This document shows, piece after piece, positions 23,693 through 35,274 of a stretch of DNA of 64,000 nt. The position numbers were made by a program, and so were the translations under genes. Every line of letters starts with the position of its first letter. Within the stretch, counting starts at the first letter, position 1. The stretch spans positions 62,001-126,000 of the forward strand of contig JAEPQZ010000005.1 of the NCBI GenBank assembly GCA_016758905.1. Direction: 5' to 3'. The DNA comes from Umbelopsis isabellina (lineage: Eukaryota > Mucoromycota > Umbelopsidomycetes > Umbelopsidales > Umbelopsidaceae). The notes beneath the pieces were generated by a model. It saw only the letters and a program-made list of their open reading frames with translations, was not told where the DNA came from and did not search any database.

Positions 23693-24455
23693 TGCAGAAT
23701 GGCCAGCAAGAGCAGTAGTTGTTTGCAGCAGCGACAGCTGCGAGGAAGATTACACTTTGAGGTCATAAGCAGTCACACCCTGAGTTTGGATCAAGTTAGG
23801 GCCAGCAAACATATCAAGTTGGTGAACAGCGGTTATGAAAGTCTCAGAGTCCAAAGTATTAAGAATATCGACTATATTTTATCATATTCATCTTATACAG
23901 TATTCCTAATGAGTGGATACTGATCAATTATGTAAAGTTACTTAAGGCTCGAATTAAGTGTTTGCGCTTTCAAACATACTGGAAATTGACACAACTGTGT
24001 TGATTGTATCCGTGTAAAACTCTAATAACAAGTGATAATAGACGTTGATTTAGCATGGTATGATTAATAGTTCGTCGATGACTATAAAGCCATTGCATAG
24101 ACACTTCATACTGCGTATTGCTGAGCTAACACGAGGAAGGCATCAAAAAAACGTGCACAGATATGACAGATAAGGCGTGCGTGTGCACGGTAGCCAAGTC
24201 AATATAACCATATAGAAATACATTGTGTACGAGCACGTTGCCCTGAAAGACGTGTTGGCCGCCCTGAGCTGAAGCTGCTTAGCGCTTGCGGGGCTTTATA
24301 TCAATAATGACGAGCCAAACAAGGGCAGAGCAATAAATAGCTTTTGGCGGCTCTGCTGTGTCAATAATTTTAAATTGACGACTCCGCCAACGAATTGTCC
24401 CTCGTTTTCCCTTCTTTTCTACAACTTGAACCATCCCAACTAAACCTTGTCGCTC
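23693..24455. other. Divergent intergenic region NCA2 / PGM3
   Basis: Upstream of both genes. A TTTATAT element at about 24294 could serve PGM3. No gene seen; short frames here are not protein-like. Confidence 0.5.
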
Positions 24456-26438
24456 ATGACTCAAATGACCCTCGATCAACAAAAGATTCGCGCAGCAAGC
24501 GATTTGCACCCTACCCCAGAAGTCAACTTCGTCTATGGAACAGCTGGTTTCCGTATGAGGTATGTACTGGTATGGCAGTAGCACAGCCTCTTGCTATTCT
24601 GCTGCTAACCGTTATGCTACAGAGCCGACATGCTAGACTCTGTCTTGTTCAAAGTTGGTATCCTTGCCGCTCTTAGATCCTACAAGTTGAACGGCGCCAC
24701 CATCGGTGTTATGATCACTGCTTCTCACAACCCTGAAGAGGTAACAGTAGCTTTATTTTGCTGAAAGTCCAAGTTTGGCGAATCTAATCGCGATATGTTG
24801 CTCATTGTTATAGGATAATGGTGCCAAATTGGTCGATCCTCGCGGAGAAATGCTTGAGCAAGCCTGGGAAGTGTACGCAACTGAGTTGGCCAATGCTAGA
24901 GACGCAGATAGCATCTTGAAGGCTGTTGATAGTATCGTTGCTCAAACTGGTATCACCTTTGACAAAGGCGCCAACGTCATTTACGGTTACGACACTCGGT
25001 AAGCTTTAATGGTGGATTTTGGTAACGCGTGTTTCTAATCTTTCTAATGAATGAAACAGACCTAGCTGCGCTTCCCTTGTTAAGGCTCTTGAGGATGGTC
25101 TTAATGCCGCTGGTGCAAAGCCTACCAACTTTGGTCTGAAGAGTACCCCTCAGTTGCACTATTTGGTTCGATGCATTAACACTGCTGGAACAAATGATGC
25201 GTATGGTGAGCCTACTGAGGAAGGTTATTATATTAAGCTCTCTGAGGCTTTCAAAACTCTCATGAAGGGCAAACCCACCCTCTCTCCTATCACTGTCGAC
25301 TGCGCCAATGGTGTTGGTGCTCCTAAGTTAGCAGACTTCCTTAAATATATTGATCACGATGTCTGGGCCGCCAACATTGTGAATGATGACATCAACACTA
25401 AGGGCAAGCTGAACTATAACGCTGGTGCTGACTATGTCAAAACGCAGCAAAAGGCACCTTTGGGCGCTACCCTCGCTCCTGGTGAACGCTACTGTTCATT
25501 TGACGGTGACGCTGATCGTTTGGTCTACTACTATGCTGATGAAGGTAAGGTTTCGTGTTACAATAAGTTGATCTTATAGCGGATCATTAATCTGGTGGGT
25601 TACATTAGCTGGTGTTTTCCATTTGTTGGACGGTGATAAGATTGCTGGACTTGCTGCCATGTTTATTATGGATTTGGTCAAGTCTGCTGGTGTGGACTCC
25701 ATCAACGTTGGTGTAGTTCAAACCGCTTATGCCAACGGAAGCTCTACTCAATACTTGACCAAGCAATGTCAAGTGCCTGTCTCCTGTGTTAACACTGGTG
25801 TCAAGCATCTTCATCACGAAGCCGAAAAGTATGATGTTGGTGTTTACTTTGAAGCTAACGGCCACGGTACTGTTCTCTTCAGTCCCGAGGCTTTGAACAC
25901 TATCAAGACCACTGAAAGGTAATATTGAATTTTGATTGAAGTTATTACACTGATCATAGAAGACTAATGGACTTCGTTTTGACACTGCGTTAGCAAAACT
26001 CCTGCTCAAAACACTGCCTTAAAGCAACTTCGCGCATTGACTGAACTTATCAACCAAACTGTCGGAGATGCCCTCTCTGATATGCTTATGGTCGAGGTCA
26101 TTCTCGCTCATCGTAACTGGACCTGCCAAGAATGGGACCAGGCTTATACTGATCTTCCTAACCGTCTTGTCAAGGTTGTTGTCGCCAATCGCTACATCTT
26201 CAAGACCACTAACGCTGAAAGAACCGTTGTTGAGCCAGAAGGTTTGCAAGCTGAGCTCGATGCCATTGTGAGCAAGTACAACAATGGTAGATCTTTTGTT
26301 CGCGCCTCAGGCACTGAGGATGCCGTCCGCGTGTATGCTGAAGCTGCCACTCGCACTGAGACTGACTACCTTGCGATAGCCGTTGCCCAATTGGTCTATG
26401 ACCGTGGTGGTGGCATCGGCTCTCTTCCTTCCATCTAA
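24456..26438 (+). CDS. PCM1: Phosphoacetylglucosamine mutase (PCM1/AGM1/PGM3)
   Basis: Converts N-acetylglucosamine-6-phosphate to the 1-phosphate, the step before UDP-GlcNAc, and so feeds chitin, N-glycans and GPI anchors. 548 residues (human PGM3 542) in six exons: 24456-24559, 24623-24740, 24814-24998, 25060-25544, 25609-25918, 25994-26438. The catalytic phosphoserine loop [11 protein letters not shown] places Ser at residue 69; the metal-binding loop FDGDADR is at residues 283-289; the sugar loop is FEANGHGT; and the phosphate-binding loop RASGTED lies near the C-terminus. All four active-site elements are intact and in order. Expected essential and cytosolic. Confidence 0.97.
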
Positions 26439-26707
26439 ACCCGGGAATTGCGCACTGCACAATCAGCACGTTTGCCTATATACATGATTTCGTAACCCCC
26501 TTTAAATAAGTACTAGGAGAACAAAGAAAAAACAAAGTTCATTAAATTCATTGCATTTGAGATCATTCTGACGCGGTGACGCGCTATATTATTGCATAAT
26601 TTACGAGTGGTTTATTGGGTTGCAAAAAAGTTTGTTAGTATATTACACTATAAGATCAGCCAGAATATAGATGGTCCTCAGCTGCATAGCAGCATGCCTA
26701 TGTAACC

Positions 26708-27401
26708 TTAGTCGTCAAAGTCTGCTTCGAACAACGTTTCACGCTTGGCTCGTACATCTCCGGCTGGCACCAAATCCCAGCACTGATTGTCGTTGCCCTG
26801 GTAAGTCAGTTTACGAGTATACAAAATCACTCTGGACCCTTTCTCGCCTGTTCCGCCTTTGACGTCCAACACCATTCTTGGATCCGCCAGGCAATGGATC
26901 ATGCCATCACGATACCCGAAACGTTGGTTATGCGCATCCAACACCAGCTTGCGATCGTATTGGCATATCAGAGCCCCGGCCTCCAATGGCCCTCCTCGAA
27001 CATCCAGAACTTTTCCAGAGTATTTGTTCACTATAAAGCCATCCTGTAAGAGACAGAAAGGCTTAGTAACTATGCCAAGCTGATCACAGACCGTTGGCTG
27101 AGAAGTTTATCTTACCTGATAGCACCAAAGCTGGTTATCGCGATCGCCATGATGTTTAGGCGTCCAAACTATAATTTTTCCATCGTTCTGTTTGGTATGT
27201 TAGTGAAAAAGTACATTATGCAAACAAAGTACGCAACTATGTAAGCTAACCTTGGTGGATGCTCCATCGACTAAGTGCAGAGTGGTGAGTGTCGTGAATG
27301 ACTGAATGCACAGCGCTGAATCCGAATCGCAACTTACCATCAAGCACATTGCCGCTCTTTCTAGACTGAATGTAGAAGTAGCCGTCGGGAAATTCAGCCA
27401 T
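26708..27401 (-). CDS. Small ricin-B-like (beta-trefoil) lectin-domain protein
   Basis: 163 residues in four exons: 27401-27338, 27270-27251 (20 bp), 27187-27116, 27043-26708. No signal peptide, so probably cytosolic. The sequence shows repeating trefoil units with Ile/Val-Leu-Asp strands and Q-x-W-type turns: SGNVLDV, DNQLWCYQ, SGKVLDVRG, MVLDVKGGTGEKGS and DNQCWDLVPAG. This is the ricin B / CBM13-like pattern, of the kind seen in fungal lectins and protease inhibitors. The short acidic tail ends in ADFDD. Ligand unknown; binding to galactose-type sugars is only a possibility. Starts 620 bp from the TBC gene, head to head. Confidence 0.8.
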
Positions 27402-28021
27402 GTTTCCAAAGAACAGTTCGACAGATACTTCTGTGCACAAGGGTGTTGCTTGGCTCCGACTGTCTGATATTACCCAAAATGGACATGAATTTTTCCAAAC
27501 GCTCGGCACAGAAAACTGGTGCTCCGTTTTGCAATATAATAACAAAAACCTGTAATTTACATCCTAAGCTGCCAACCGAGAATCTCTTTGACCTATATTA
27601 TTTATTAATTGCTTTTCTCAAGAGTAGTTGCTAATCTGATACGCCAAATTACCCAATATTCTTGTAATACAGAATATCAATTTAAACTTTTTTCGTTCAA
27701 CTCAACACCTAGTCTCTTGTTCATTATAATCAGCGCATGAAACAACTGAAACAAAGGTACAAAATTCACGTTGTTTGGAAGCAGATTCTGAAGAAAACTT
27801 TTATGAATACGTCTTTAAATTTATATCTCTATGGCCAGGAAAGTTCAACCTTTCTCTGATAGACAGGCTTGACCCATGCCCAGATGGCCCGGCCCATTAA
27901 TTTAAGAGCTATTTTCGAAAATTTGATGCTCCGCGTGATGGAGACACTAAGTTATTTGGCTGGTGCAACAATGAGTGGTTGAAAAGTTGCCTGAATCAGC
28001 TGGTTGTTCATCCCTGTCCAC
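27402..28021. other. Divergent intergenic region lectin / TBC gene
   Basis: Upstream of both genes. AT-rich, no convincing TATA or other motif, no gene seen. Confidence 0.45.
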
Positions 28022-31000
28022 ATGAGTGCAGTGTCTGCCAAAAGCCCTGACAATCTTGTCAGTCCTCCGGCCCATGTGGTTTCGCATAGCCAAGACGACA
28101 TTTACACAACCGACGACCAAGACGATCATCAGTCTTTTGCCGAGTACTCGGACACTGACCTCGACGATGCATCTGACGACGATGAGCCCATAGACTACCA
28201 CCACGAAGCAACCCACTCACTTTATCATCCAGACGAGCATCACTATGAAGACGAACATGGTTTTACTGTCCATGTTCGAACAGATGATGAATACTCTGAT
28301 GATACCACCGATTCAGAATATGTTGCGGAGAAACGACGGCAATCCCAAATGATCGCCCCTGAATCCATGCAAGCCGTGGCTCAAGACAGCGAATCTGAAA
28401 GTGAATACGAAGATAAAATTGGCGCTGTTTACAAACCTGGTAGTGATTCCGATAGCGAATATGAAGACAAAATTGGCGCCGTGTTCAAGCATGATATCAA
28501 GTGGGATAAATCTGAGGGATCAATGTCACAAAGATCAGATTCTAGGGCAGATGAGCATATCGATAGCTTACGATCCACTGATGTGAGCGACTCGGATTCT
28601 GAAGACGACCATAACCTGGGCCAAGTTGCTTCAAAGGATTATCATCGTCAGACAGCTCGAAATTCTTTGATCTCCTCCTCTAAACAGCACAAGGTGGAAC
28701 CTATGGATGAATTGCAGGAATCTGAGCCAAGTGATTCGGAGGAAGAAACAGAGGACAAAGTTGCAGAGATTGTCCCACCACCACGCCGCCAACCCTCGGT
28801 TCGAAAATCTGGCTTGGTGCGCAGGACTTCCAAGAGAATCATTGGCCCAATTGATGATCAATTGGTAAATCGTCTGTCAACGTACTTAGAGTCACCAATA
28901 GCGCCTAAAGAGGAAGAAAAGGAGTTAACCAAGGAATCTGATATTATAGCTGAGCCAGTTGCCGAACCTCAAAGCAAATCTGACTCAATGTATCTGGATC
29001 TGGCACTTTCGGACCACGATCAATTCAGCTTTGCCAACATTGCCGCTCACATGAATTCAGAGCAAAAAGAGCAGCAAGAGATCACTTCTACAAGGGAGCT
29101 AGTCACTGAAGATCAGCAAGAGCCTGATGAGCCCCACAAGGTTTCTGTGGATCGCACCACCGAGTCTTCTTATGTTGAAGGTACTCAATATGCTTCGGAT
29201 TTTGATTCTGTATGTTCTGCAGAAACCTCTGCTACTACACCAAAGTCTGAGATGCCTAGCCTGAATACTGACGAGAAATCTATGACGGCACATACAGAAT
29301 TGCACAATATTGAAGACATTGAGATTGTTCGTACAACATCACCCAAAGGTTTTGTAGACGAATATTTGAGCGAAGTTGAGGACGTGGCCCCACCACTTCC
29401 TCCCAAGGAGGAAGCTAAATCGGCTGATACTCAAAAAAAATCAAATAGATTCAGTACACAATCATTGAGTGAGATGAATGATATTTCGCTTGATCAACCA
29501 GTTGAAGCCGCCGTCGCGGTGGTCAATAATCAATCAGCTCAACCAGAGCGATATTCTCTGGCTTCTTACAATAACCCCATGCGGCTGTCTAAAACACTGC
29601 CTCCTATTGATACCAACGTCGGTGCCAGCAAAGCTTCAATGGAAAATGCTAGCCCGAAGTCAAGCAACATTTTGCAAAACGCCTTTAGACTCCAATCCCC
29701 CGTTACTTTTGGTAACCCATTCAAACGCACTCCTCCATCGCCGGTTACTAGCTCTCCGCGCACCAGCATCTCTACTCCTCAAACTCGACCTTCTCAAGCT
29801 TATTCTGCCAGACACAGCAAACGCATATCAAAGCAGCTGACTCTACCCTTGAAAGGAACTTCTGCATCCGTTGACGAACTCCTCTTGGCCAGATTAGAGC
29901 AACAGAACTCTGAGCTTCGAAGTGATCCTAAAAACCGAGTGCTGCAAAATCTGCAGCGTGAAGCTGTCAGACGAAGTGTAGAACAGTTGAAGCAGGAAAA
30001 GCTCAGCATGAGCTCAGACGGAGATAAAGGCGATTTTGATTGGGGTAAGGTATATCGTGCTTGTTGAGCTATAGCGTATTGTGATGTTCTAACCTGTTTG
30101 TTCATTAGAATTTTGGGCTTTGTGTCTTTCCAATTTTCAACACATCACTCGGTCGCAATCCCGAGTCTTGGCAAGCAATATACAACATGGTATTCCACCA
30201 TCCCTTCGAGGTATGATATGGCAAATGTTTTCCAAGTCAAAGGACCCTGTGCTGGAAAATCAATATCGAGATCTGTTGAGCCGAGATAGCCCTTATGATA
30301 AGATGATTCAGAGAGACTTGGCTCGTACGTTCCCGGACCATCCATACTTCAAGGACCCCGAGGGCCAAGGGCAGATTGGTTTGTTTAATGTTGTAAAGGC
30401 ATATAGCATATATGATCAAGATGTTGGATATTGCCAAGGCATTGCGTTTATTGTTGGCGCACTCCTGCTCAATGTAAGTCGGCTGATTTCTTTGTGATCG
30501 TCTTTTTGCATTGTAACTATATGATTAATCTTGTTTCGTAACAGATGCCAGATGAAGAAGCTTTTTGCGTTTTGACGTGTCTGATGAAACAGTATGGCTT
30601 GCGAGGCCATTATACCCCTGACATGGAAGGACTCCAGCTTCATTTGTTTCAGTATGAACGTCTGCTATGCGAACAGCTACCGCATATATACAATCATTTG
30701 CAGCGAAAAGGCATATCATCTACCATGTATGCATCGCAATGGTTCATGACTCTCTTTGCCTACAAGTTCCCTCTGGAAGTGGTGTTCCGCATCTACGATA
30801 TCTTGTTGTCTGAGGGAGTGGAGTCCATTATCCGATTTGCTATTGCCCTCTTGAGAAAGAACGAAAAGACTATACTCAGCTTGGAATTCGAGGCGCTACT
30901 TCACTATTTGAAAAACGACCTGTTTACGGAATACGAGGTAAATAATCTTTCGAATGTGTGAGTTTTTAAATAAGTGAATTGCTATTAAAAACAGAAAAAA

Positions 31001-31635
31001 ATTCCGTACAGACACAACAACTCGTGGAAGATGCATGCGCTGTCAACATTTCTCCAAGGCGAATAGAGCAGCTGACCAAGGAGCACCGCACACTTATGTC
31101 TAAGGCTCAAATGGAGAAAGACGCTACTGAAGAGTTGTATAAATCCAATGCTGAGATCACTGCCACCATACAGTCCTTGGAACAGAAATTGTCTTCAATG
31201 TTTTCCGAACACGATGACGTTCTAGCTCAGCTGGATGACTCTAGAAAGCAACTCAACTTCTTGACAAATGAAAATGAACAAATGCGGCAACATGTGGCGT
31301 CACTGAAGGAAACACTGGAACTGCTTCCTGGTGAGGTGGAGGCTCTATCTAGAGATGAATTTGAAGTTCTTTGTACAGAAAATGCCACTTTGATCGAGAA
31401 AAACTGTACACTTGAAGATCAACTGGTAAGTTTTGTGAAATACAATAAGTTTTATTTTTTATGGCTTGTTATTTTTGGATTTATATGTCCAGCCAATAAC
31501 ACATAATTTATTGTCTTGCAGAGCACTGCAGAAGCCGTTCTTATTGACATGAAGATGAAGTATGCTGAAAGTGAGAATGAAACAGATTCTCTGCGTAGGC
31601 AACTGAATGGAATGAGAAAAATCATGGCAGTTTGA
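28022..31635 (+). CDS. TBC-domain Rab GTPase-activating protein (GYP5/EVI5 type)
   Basis: 1,102 residues in five exons: 28022-30044, 30109-30473, 30545-30937, 31012-31425, 31522-31635. The first 600 residues are acidic, Ser-rich and probably disordered, with a duplicated 18-residue unit. The TBC domain covers about residues 700-900: HGIPPSLRGMIWQM carries the catalytic Arg finger, YDQDVGYCQG the Gln finger, and MYASQWFMTLFAYKFP a third TBC block. A coiled coil follows (about 940-1090; many Leu/Glu heptads). TBC followed by coiled coil is the Gyp5/Gyl1 and EVI5/RabGAP1 layout, acting on exocytic or recycling Rabs at Golgi, bud tip or hyphal tip. The Rab target is not readable. The exon 4 acceptor at 31011 was chosen because the nearer one shifts the frame. 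Confidence 0.93.
28388..28495 (+). repeat. Two-copy 54-bp in-frame repeat in the TBC gene
   Basis: Codons 123-140 and 141-158 each contain an acidic S-x-SEYEDKIGAV core followed by Phe/Tyr-Lys. The copies are diverged at third positions. The YEDKIGAV core looks like a short docking motif present twice. Confidence 0.8.
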
Positions 31636-32495
31636 TACTGTTAAATAATCAGCTTGACAGCCTCTTTCCTTTCCTTTCCTTTTTCTTTTCTCATATGGTC
31701 TCCGGTCTGCGAGCCCGAAGGGTTTAGAAAAATGTGTTACAACGACCAAAGAAAAAATCCCTCCTGTACCATTTATTGAATATATATTATTTTTATCTGC
31801 ATATTTGTTAGCAAAAAGATGTTTCGTAAATGCTTTGCCGATGATGTTATAATTGATTTGAGTTGAGTAGCACAACTTGGAATATATCTACTGAGCGGAA
31901 AAGGATAATCTCAAGATGATGACATGGAAGGTTAGATCAAAACGACTTAAAAATACACTTTTGCAAGAGGACCGTTTCTAATTTGTGTATTGGCAAGTGG
32001 TTGCCTGAAAAATTTCTGTGTTCCCGTCTATTTAATTAAGTGGGAGAATACGGAACCTTTGCAAAAACGTGGTGTTTAAACTTATTAGCCCTTGAAAACC
32101 ATTGACACTGGGCAGCCAGCAAGTCAAACAAGCACACTGTAGCTTTTTACAATAACTGCCATGCAATCATCACATTTGGTGGATAGGATCGACGTCTTTA
32201 ACGGTCTGGATTGGCGGGCATTCCTATTATGGCGGAGATGCATGTGGGTTGCACACTGTACTCAATTCAATAGAATCAAAATCAATCACAGACTTCAATC
32301 CGCGCCCAACGAGAAAGTTTTGTACCTCCTTCGCCAAAAATATAATCCATGATTAATTATCACTTGCTTGGCATCCTCACACACAATTCATTTGTTACTC
32401 CTTTCTTTCATCTTCCTTTCTATATCATCATCTACTTTATGTGTTGTTAGCAGCACATACGTTACTTCCATTTAATACGAATTCACTCCTTTACA
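31636..32495. other. Intergenic between TBC and subtilase genes
   Basis: A pyrimidine-rich run of CCTTT units at about 31662-31690 lies just after the TBC stop. The subtilase leader (32390-32495) is C/T-rich. Small open frames on both strands were judged non-coding. Confidence 0.5.
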
Positions 32496-34165
32496 ATGCT
32501 TAAACCTCTCTACTCCATTCTACTTTTCTCGTTACTCTTCCGAAAATTGACACTCGCCGATGACACGACGGTGAAAACAACTTTACCGACTGCAGCGCCA
32601 ACCGGCAAATATATTGTCGTTCTCAAACCTGATGCCACCGAGGATATATTGCAAACCCATCTAACATATATGTCTCAGCATCTCGTTAGCGAGAAACACC
32701 TCCACAGCTCACATTTACAACATAAGTCAGCAAAGACAAATTTGACTTACTCCAGTATTGGCGGCTTCAAATGGTACACTGGACATTTTCAGACCGACAC
32801 TGTCAACAGCCTATCAAATGGATCAGCGCAGGACGCTGTACACTACGTTGTCGAAGATATCATCCTCAATAGCCAGGAAATGGTGCAAACATCTGCTCCT
32901 AGCTGGGGTATCGACCGTATTGATCAGCGTCATGGCACGGATGGTGATTACCGTTTTCCTTCTAAGCAAGGTCAAGGCGTCACCATCTATGTCATCGACA
33001 CCGGCATGGATATCAGTCACAGCGACATTGTTGGTCGAGCCAGTCACGGCCCGACTTTCATTGGAAACACCAGCGAACCTAATGATTCCAATGGACACGG
33101 TACCTTTGTTGCCGGTGTTTGCTGTGGCACTCGTTATGGTGTAGCAAAGCAAGCAGAAATAGTGTCTGTGAAAGCACTGAACAGCGATGGAGATGGACAA
33201 CTTAGCAACGTTTTAGAAGCCATGAATTGGGTTGTTCAAAAACATCAAAGCAATCCGACTGCAAAATCAGTCATCAAGTAGGTGCCATTCTTCTTTTCAT
33301 GATGCCAAAAAAATTCTCACAATACTAATATCCCTTTTTTCGTCTTTTGGAAAAATTTAGTCTTTCGCTTGGTGCCAAGTATAATCAAGCAACAAATCAA
33401 GCCGTCGAAGAAGCCATTGGCTTGGGTATTCATTTCGCAATTGCTGCAGGCAATTACGGTATGGATGCCTGCCAGTTCTCTCCCGCATCTGCTCAAGGAG
33501 CGCTTGTGGTGGGAGCGATTGACGAAGACGACTCAGTGTCGTATTATTCCAATTTTGGTGCTTGTGTTGACATGTAATTACTGATTTTTAGCAAAATACG
33601 TTGATCTGTTAATTGTTATACATGTATTGATTCAAATTTGTCTATAGTTTCGCTCCAGGTACGAACATCAAGTCTATTTGGAATACCGGGTCTGACTCTA
33701 CACATACGCTTAGTGGCACGTCCATGGCTTCACCACGTAAGTCGCCACTGCTTATGATTATTATTTTTTTCGCCACTGCCCGCCAAAATTTATTTACCAT
33801 GTTAATGTTTACTAGATGCGGCTGGAACCATGGCTTTGTTTCTGTCTCAGAAAAATTATACTCCCTCCAGTCTCATTCAACATATGAAGCACGTGTCGAC
33901 CTTGTTGAATGAGGACTTCTTGCTCAACAGTACCACCAACCAAAATGAAACTGTACTTGATAATGCTACTAAAGACGGCTACAATTCAACCAACCCAAAT
34001 ATACCCATGGATGAATCTACGCTTGTCAACATACTCTACAACCATCCGGCCGATAACCAAGCCCTCTTGGTATATGACCAGCCTATCCAGGGAACAGCAT
34101 CATCCACCATGGTTGGCCTGACTACAATTATATCATTGGTCCTTGTGTCCATCTTGTTACTATAG
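32496..34165 (+). CDS. Subtilisin-like serine protease (S8A, proteinase K/cerevisin type) with hydrophobic C-terminal tail
   Basis: Secreted endopeptidase of 477 residues; exons 32496-33277, 33361-33573, 33648-33736, 33816-34165. A signal peptide (about residues 1-21) and an I9 inhibitor propeptide (KYIVVLKPDAT to about residue 125) precede the catalytic domain. Catalytic residues: Asp168 in YVIDTGMD, His201 in SNGHGTFVAG, the oxyanion Asn in AIAAGN, and Ser357 in LSGTSMASPH. The propeptide ends near SAPSWGIDRID, as in the proteinase K subfamily. After the domain come an Asn/Thr-rich spacer with N-glycosylation sites and a C-terminal hydrophobic stretch (VGLTTIISLVLVSILLL) preceded by small residues, like a GPI-anchor signal. 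That would tether the protease to membrane or wall, unlike most secreted relatives. Confidence 0.93.
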
Positions 34166-34378
34166 ACTTTTGACCGAAACCTTCCACCACCACCACCATC
34201 TTCCATGCCGAGCGTACAAATCAACAAAACTAACTGTAATTTTGGTATAAATAAAAAAAGTGTGCTTGTGTTTCCTGTTTGCCTAACGTTTCCATCAAAA
34301 ATAATCGACTACGTATTGACGAAGAAACACCTTTCAAGCTACTTTCTTTTTTTGCAGAATGTAAAAAGCACAAAAAAT

Positions 34379-34451
34379 TGCTCACTACAGGGATCGAACC
34401 TGTGACCTTGGCGTTATTAGCACCACGCTCTACCGACTAAGCTAAGCGAGC
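34379..34451 (-). tRNA. tRNA-Ile(AAT)
   Basis: Read on the minus strand from 34451, 73 bases fold as a cloverleaf: acceptor stem GCTCGCT with AGTGAGC (one G-T pair) plus discriminator A; D arm with GTCGG; anticodon stem TGGTG/CGCCA enclosing loop CTAATAA, so anticodon AAT (read as IAU, isoleucine); T arm ACAGG-TTCGATC-CCTGT. No intron and no encoded CCA. A run of T follows, as expected for a Pol III terminator. Confidence 0.95.
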
Positions 34452-34861
34452 CTTTGATATTAGAGGGCAAAAAATTTAGCTCTTGTACCTTTCAGTTCTT
34501 TATTTGCTCTATTACAGGCGCATTTTTTGGTTCTGAAGAATTTTACTAACTTTGTTTAATTAACTCCATGCTTTCCCTTGATCTGATAAATTTTCAAAAT
34601 ACTTTTATATGTAGGTTCGTTGGAAAAACTCATTTTCATTTTTTGAAACAAAAATGTGACGTCATAAGTGACTGTCGTTTATCGAATATTTGCCATTTGG
34701 CAGTAATTGCACAGTCACTGGCCCCAATTCTGATTAAATTCAGCGCTTTATAGTTAATTTCAAGCTGGCTGTTAAACTTAACTCATAGTTTACCACCACT
34801 TTGCTTGGCTATGTAGGTATTGTTGGTGGTATGAATTTCAAATATGTTTTGTCATCCCACT

Positions 34862-35274
34862 CGTTACGTGACAAAACTTTTCATCTGACATCTCTATTCA
34901 AGCGCCAGAATGCACACCTAAAGGGTATTATACAAGATTTTTCTACTATAACACTATTATTTATTGAAACTATACTGCTTAACTATGCCTATTTCAAAAA
35001 ATTAAAGACGCAAAAATTACACGTTACGTGACAAACGTCAGAGTCACGTAACGAGTCACGTAACGTTTTTAGTCACATAACGCTTGATCGCGCAGTCGAT
35101 TTTGCAAAAGTCAGCGTTGTTGGAGCAGCAACAGCAATAAGACCAGCAACCCACAAATTTAGTAGAGCGCTTTAACACACATTTGCAGCTACTTAATCCC
35201 TTATAAACATCATGTATGCTTACAAAACTCAATATAGGCCAGATTGCAGATTCCGAAAAACTTCGTTACGTGAC
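34862..35274. repeat. Cluster of the 11-bp motif CGTTACGTGAC in both orientations
   Basis: Exact forward copies at 34862-34872, 35022-35032 and 35264-35274; exact reverse copies (GTCACGTAACG) at 35043-35053 and 35055-35065; a one-mismatch reverse copy at 35072-35082. Five exact copies of an 11-mer in about 410 bp are far above chance. The core contains TACGTGA/TCACGTA, an ACGT-core type protein-binding site. The inverted arrangement also fits the end of a small non-autonomous DNA transposon. Confidence 0.75.
35022..35053. repeat. Perfect 11-bp inverted repeat with 10-base loop
   Basis: CGTTACGTGAC and its exact reverse complement flank AAACGTCAGA. DNA or RNA of this segment could form a stable hairpin. 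It lies inside the motif cluster. Confidence 0.8.

Noticed and set aside
31459-31875. 138-codon frame on the minus strand after the TBC gene
   Set aside because: Overlaps the last TBC exon and intron, has a low-complexity Lys/Arg run from the CCTTT tract, and shows no domain.
32161-32352. 63-codon frame upstream of the subtilase
   Set aside because: No homology, atypical composition, lies in the promoter/leader of the subtilase.
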